Assembly (NCBI GenBank): GCA_003222065.1 | Contig: QHUV01000063.1 | Span: 1-8,990 of the forward strand | Direction: 5' to 3' | DNA: 8,990 nt | Source of the DNA: Gemmatimonadota bacterium | GTDB lineage: Bacteria; Gemmatimonadota; Gemmatimonadetes; Gemmatimonadales; Gemmatimonadaceae | Part shown: positions 7,901-8,990 of the stretch, piece by piece | Layout: each line of letters begins with the position of its first letter | Numbering within the stretch: position 1 is the stretch's first letter | Translations under genes and position numbers: made by a program | The notes under the pieces: generated by a model | The model's database searches: none | The model's input: only the letters and a program-made list of their open reading frames with translations | Told to the model about the DNA's origin: nothing

Positions 7901-8732
7901 GATGCGGTACAGCGGTCCCGAGTACACCAAGTCGCTCGAGGGATCGATCGGGAGCGACCTCAATGATCTGCAGCAGCGGCTGGAGCAGGTCGCCACAGCG
8001 GCTCGCAACGGAGCGGGGAAGCAGAGCGACCAGGCGGCACAATCACAAGCGTTGGATCGGACGCGCGATCTCGTTCGCGGCATGCAGTCGCTCGATGAGC
8101 GGATGCGAAACTCGCAGCCTGGCAAGGGGCAAAGCCAGCAAGCGAATGGCCAGCCATCGCCGCAGCGGGGAGAGCAGGGCCACAGCGGCCAACAAGGGCA
8201 GCCCGGGCAGCAAAATGGCCAGCAGGGGCAGCAAGGGCGAAGTGGTCAGCAGGGTCAGAATGGCCAGCAGAGTGGCCAGGGGCAGCAGCCGGGCCAGCCG
8301 GGCGGTGCGGCGCAGGGCGGCATGCGCGGCGGGCAGAATGGCGGCGGGCGTCCCGGCACTGAGGCGGCCGGCGGCGCGCCTCCGGAAGGTCAATCGTTAG
8401 GTCAATACGGCCGCGAGCTCCGCGAGCGACTTTCCGACGCGCAGGCGCTCCGCCGCGATCTCCAGCGTCAGGGACTCGACACCCGCGAGCTCGACCGCGC
8501 GGTCGCCGGTCTCCAATCGCTGAGCAACGACCGCCTGCTCGCCGACGAGCGCACGGCGGCCGACCTGCGCGCGCAAACGCTCGACCATCTGAAAGCGTTC
8601 GAATTCGCTCTGCGTAAGAAGCTCGGCGAAGGCGAAGACACGAGGGTGCTCCTCGGCCGCTCTGGCGACGTGCCGGCGGCATTCAAGCAGTACGTGGAGG
8701 AATATTATCGGGCGCTGGCGAAGAAGCCTTAG
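4983..8732 (+). CDS. DUF4175 family membrane protein with coiled coils and Gln/Gly-rich tail
   Basis: A 1249-residue protein. Hydrophobic segments at about 34-52, 60-86 and 167-187 suggest two to three N-terminal membrane helices. From about 200 to 525 the chain is beta-rich and Ig/cadherin-like (for example DRPPTIIFTKPG at 413 and PGDVVSYYARATDND at 491). From about 545 to 1045 it is charged, Gln/Glu/Arg/Ala-rich and probably coiled coil, broken by a Ser/Gln patch (785-812) and Gly-rich hinges (663-675, 745-754). Residues 1046-1137 are a Gln/Gly linker, and a better-conserved-looking helical domain (1138-1249) closes the protein. This plan fits DUF4175 proteins, known in alphaproteobacteria as roughly 850-residue proteins with N-terminal membrane helices and Gln/Gly-rich regions; this one is longer. 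Everything after the helices is probably extracytoplasmic. The ATG start is fixed by AGGAG. The gene follows the BatA-like gene by 28 bases and is the last of the cluster. Role unknown; a periplasm-spanning scaffold is inference. Confidence 0.88.
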   Translation: MESTHPLASDGASLTGVVHGVRDRWRLKRALRGASIVLAAAFVLLAGSAYILDKLHYGHTVLVVTRGIVLLIVAVLAALFVGVPLLPKRRPSDRRVALYLEEHAPSLDAAVLTAVELQEREAKADAGDAIRTRRPVSSTLLTHLTRTALERVHSIDDGRHVDERELHVSAGILAGVIGVALLVTLLGPTTLRHGMGLMLVPWDREHVAEAYAISAEPGNVTVARGGDLLIAAHLRGFQSDEVELLVRQRDSTSWQRLTMALDSIGKFAGRYTFRLFDITAPMEYLIESNGVRSPAYKIDVADVPYTKKLGLDYRFPSYTGLPPQAVDEGGDIAALKGTQVRVRVTTTVPARGGRLIVERGQRTDTVALTPLADGTLGGSLRVDAAGFYKVELQAQDGRIFPGSLDYTIDALPDRPPTIIFTKPGRDEKVLNVDEVYAEVQADDDYGVQKLDLVYSVNGGPEKTEPLYAASRRTPQMTAAHTFSLEDFKLQPGDVVSYYARATDNDAVSGSKTTTTDIYFLNVRPFAQDYKQEQGGAGAGGADDAGQLSEQERQIIAGTFNTLRDKASKQPKDLQEDLSTLRVSQQKLRGQAEELARRIVDRGIAARDSNFAKIAEILNKATPIMDTAEKQLAGGNAQTALAPEQRALQQLQRAEAVFRNVRVGMGGSGGGSAGAGQRAQDLADLFELNREKLRNQYESVQRGREQQQAADQQIDQTAEKLKRLAARLQQENERAQRKADSLGQRMGASGSSGGAAQRQLAQETEEAARQLERLAREKADQQRQESASSQSNSSSGSPSSQSQSSSGNAQSQQREQRSLEDAARRLRDAADAMRRAASGSTSSQQAAADAAAAASRLEEARRLLDQQRTGRLERDVQDVLQSAKELGRQEQQVAGNVGKLWDNANAQERAQQLQSLTEKKGQMADELRDLKARMDRLSLDSRRENKDAATGLAEASKAMRDRKTEEKIRASQGAMRYSGPEYTKSLEGSIGSDLNDLQQRLEQVATAARNGAGKQSDQAAQSQALDRTRDLVRGMQSLDERMRNSQPGKGQSQQANGQPSPQRGEQGHSGQQGQPGQQNGQQGQQGRSGQQGQNGQQSGQGQQPGQPGGAAQGGMRGGQNGGGRPGTEAAGGAPPEGQSLGQYGRELRERLSDAQALRRDLQRQGLDTRELDRAVAGLQSLSNDRLLADERTAADLRAQTLDHLKAFEFALRKKLGEGEDTRVLLGRSGDVPAAFKQYVEEYYRALAKKP
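7335..7418 (+). repeat. Ser/Gln low-complexity coding patch in the DUF4175 gene
   Basis: Residues 785-812 of the DUF4175 protein are almost only Ser, Gln, Asn and Gly, encoded by repeated TCG, TCA, CAG and CAA codons. The patch separates two coiled-coil stretches and is probably a flexible linker. Confidence 0.75.
8118..8393 (+). repeat. Gln/Gly-rich degenerate tandem coding repeat in the DUF4175 gene
   Basis: Residues 1046-1137 are dominated by short units such as GQQ, GQQGQ, GQNGQQSGQ and GQPG. At DNA level, variants of GGCCAGCAG and GGGCAGCA recur at short spacing, with codon-level drift between copies. The reading frame is maintained throughout and the downstream helical domain is intact. 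Such low-complexity tracts are a known trait of DUF4175 proteins; this one is likely a flexible linker and may vary in length between strains. Confidence 0.85.
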
Positions 8733-8734
8733 CG

Positions 8735-8945
8735 TGGGCATTCGACATCGATGTGGCGGTTCGAGATCGCGACGTCGCCTGACGAGCCCAGCGGCGAGCA
8801 GTCAGCGGCGAGCGATCAGTCCTGAGCCTAACGGCGACGATGAGATCGAGTTGGCTCATAGCTGATCGCTCGCAGCTTATTGCTCGCCGCTGGGCTCGGG
8901 TTCGACGTCGCGATCTCGATTCGGCGCACTGACGTCGAGTGCCCA
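8735..8945. repeat. Long imperfect inverted repeat after the last gene of the cluster
   Basis: The left arm (8735-8819) and right arm (8862-8945) are reverse complements over about 85 bases at roughly 82% identity, with a 42-base loop (8820-8861). Exact blocks: TGGGCA at 8735 with TGCCCA at 8940; 17 bases at 8761-8777 with 8903-8919; 18 bases at 8783-8800 with 8881-8898; and 12 bases at 8808-8819 with 8862-8873. The structure starts two bases after the TAG stop. There is no T-run, so it is not a classic intrinsic terminator, though the folded RNA could protect the 3' end of the mRNA or stop transcription by another route. It might instead be a small non-coding mobile element, but I see no target-site duplication. 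Parts of both arms are built from 7-bp units: NNNNAGC-type at 8786-8813 and GCTNNNN at 8861-8895. Confidence 0.9.
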
Positions 8946-8946
8946 A

Positions 8947-8981
8947 GCTCACCGCTGACCGCTATCTGCTGACCGCTCGCG
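8947..8981 (+). repeat. GCTNNNN heptamer array beyond the inverted repeat
   Basis: Five consecutive heptamers begin with GCT: GCTCACC, GCTGACC, GCTATCT, GCTGACC, GCTCGCG. GCTGACC is repeated exactly 14 bases apart (8954 and 8968). The array starts two bases after the right arm of the inverted repeat and continues the style of the GCTNNNN units in that arm at 8861-8895, but four bases out of register. No gene is visible from 8733 to the end of the window. Confidence 0.75.
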
Positions 8982-8990
8982 GCGAGACTA

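Noticed and set aside
8118..8345. CRISPR-like or minisatellite array
   Set aside because: The repeats are short, degenerate, in frame and encode a Gln/Gly linker typical of DUF4175 proteins; there are no unique spacers of constant length.
8735..8945. Intrinsic (rho-independent) terminator
   Set aside because: The hairpin is far too long and has no T-tract after either arm, so it is recorded as an inverted repeat instead.
8683..8952. 89-codon open frame on the minus strand across the inverted repeat
   Set aside because: Most of it lies in the palindrome and heptamer repeats, the translation is Arg/Ser/Thr-rich and it runs into the end of the DUF4175 gene; no support as a gene.

Overview
The window is GC-rich, roughly two thirds G+C by eye. 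It holds one co-directional (+ strand) gene cluster, probably an operon: a DUF4159 protein (3' part only), a MoxR-type AAA+ ATPase, a DUF58/vWA protein, a large BatA-like membrane vWA protein, and a 1249-residue DUF4175 membrane protein with a Gln/Gly-rich tail. High GC, this gene order and the repeat-rich spacers suggest Gemmatimonadota or a similar GC-rich environmental lineage. That assignment is inference; the window has no rRNA or other phylogenetic marker.

Layout. 1-645: C-terminal 214 residues of the DUF4159 protein. 646-729: spacer built from 7-bp repeats, with three heptads in one orientation facing five in the other, ending six bases before the GTG start of the ATPase. 730-1761: MoxR ATPase. 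1762-1794: short spacer with a faint 7-bp rhythm. 1795-2772: DUF58 protein. 2773-2812: spacer ending in two AATAACC heptads that touch a TTG start. 2813-4954: BatA/vWA/glutamine-amidotransferase-like protein. 4955-4982: spacer with the only clear Shine-Dalgarno sequence of the cluster. 4983-8732: DUF4175 protein. 8733-8990: no gene; it holds an imperfect inverted repeat with arms of about 85 nt starting two bases after the stop codon, followed by another heptad array.

How the genes fit together. MoxR ATPases, DUF58 proteins and BatA-type vWA proteins commonly occur side by side and are thought to act as a chaperone or complex-remodelling module: the AAA+ ring supplies ATP-driven force and the vWA domains bind partners through a metal site. 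Here the partners seem to be at the inner membrane. The BatA-like protein has two N-terminal and one C-terminal membrane segments, and the DUF4175 protein has an N-terminal membrane region followed by a very long predicted extracytoplasmic coiled-coil and Gln/Gly-rich part. I infer an envelope-associated assembly or maintenance system. The substrate is unknown, and the family set is a recurrent but poorly characterised one rather than a wholly new system.

The least explained signals are at DNA level: (i) 7-bp periodicity in several gene spacers, sometimes folded into inverted repeats; (ii) the octamer GCCTAACG, found six times (its 7-mer core eight times) on both strands and in all three codon phases; (iii) the long inverted repeat after the last gene. 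No tRNA, rRNA, CRISPR array, insertion sequence or recognisable promoter was found.
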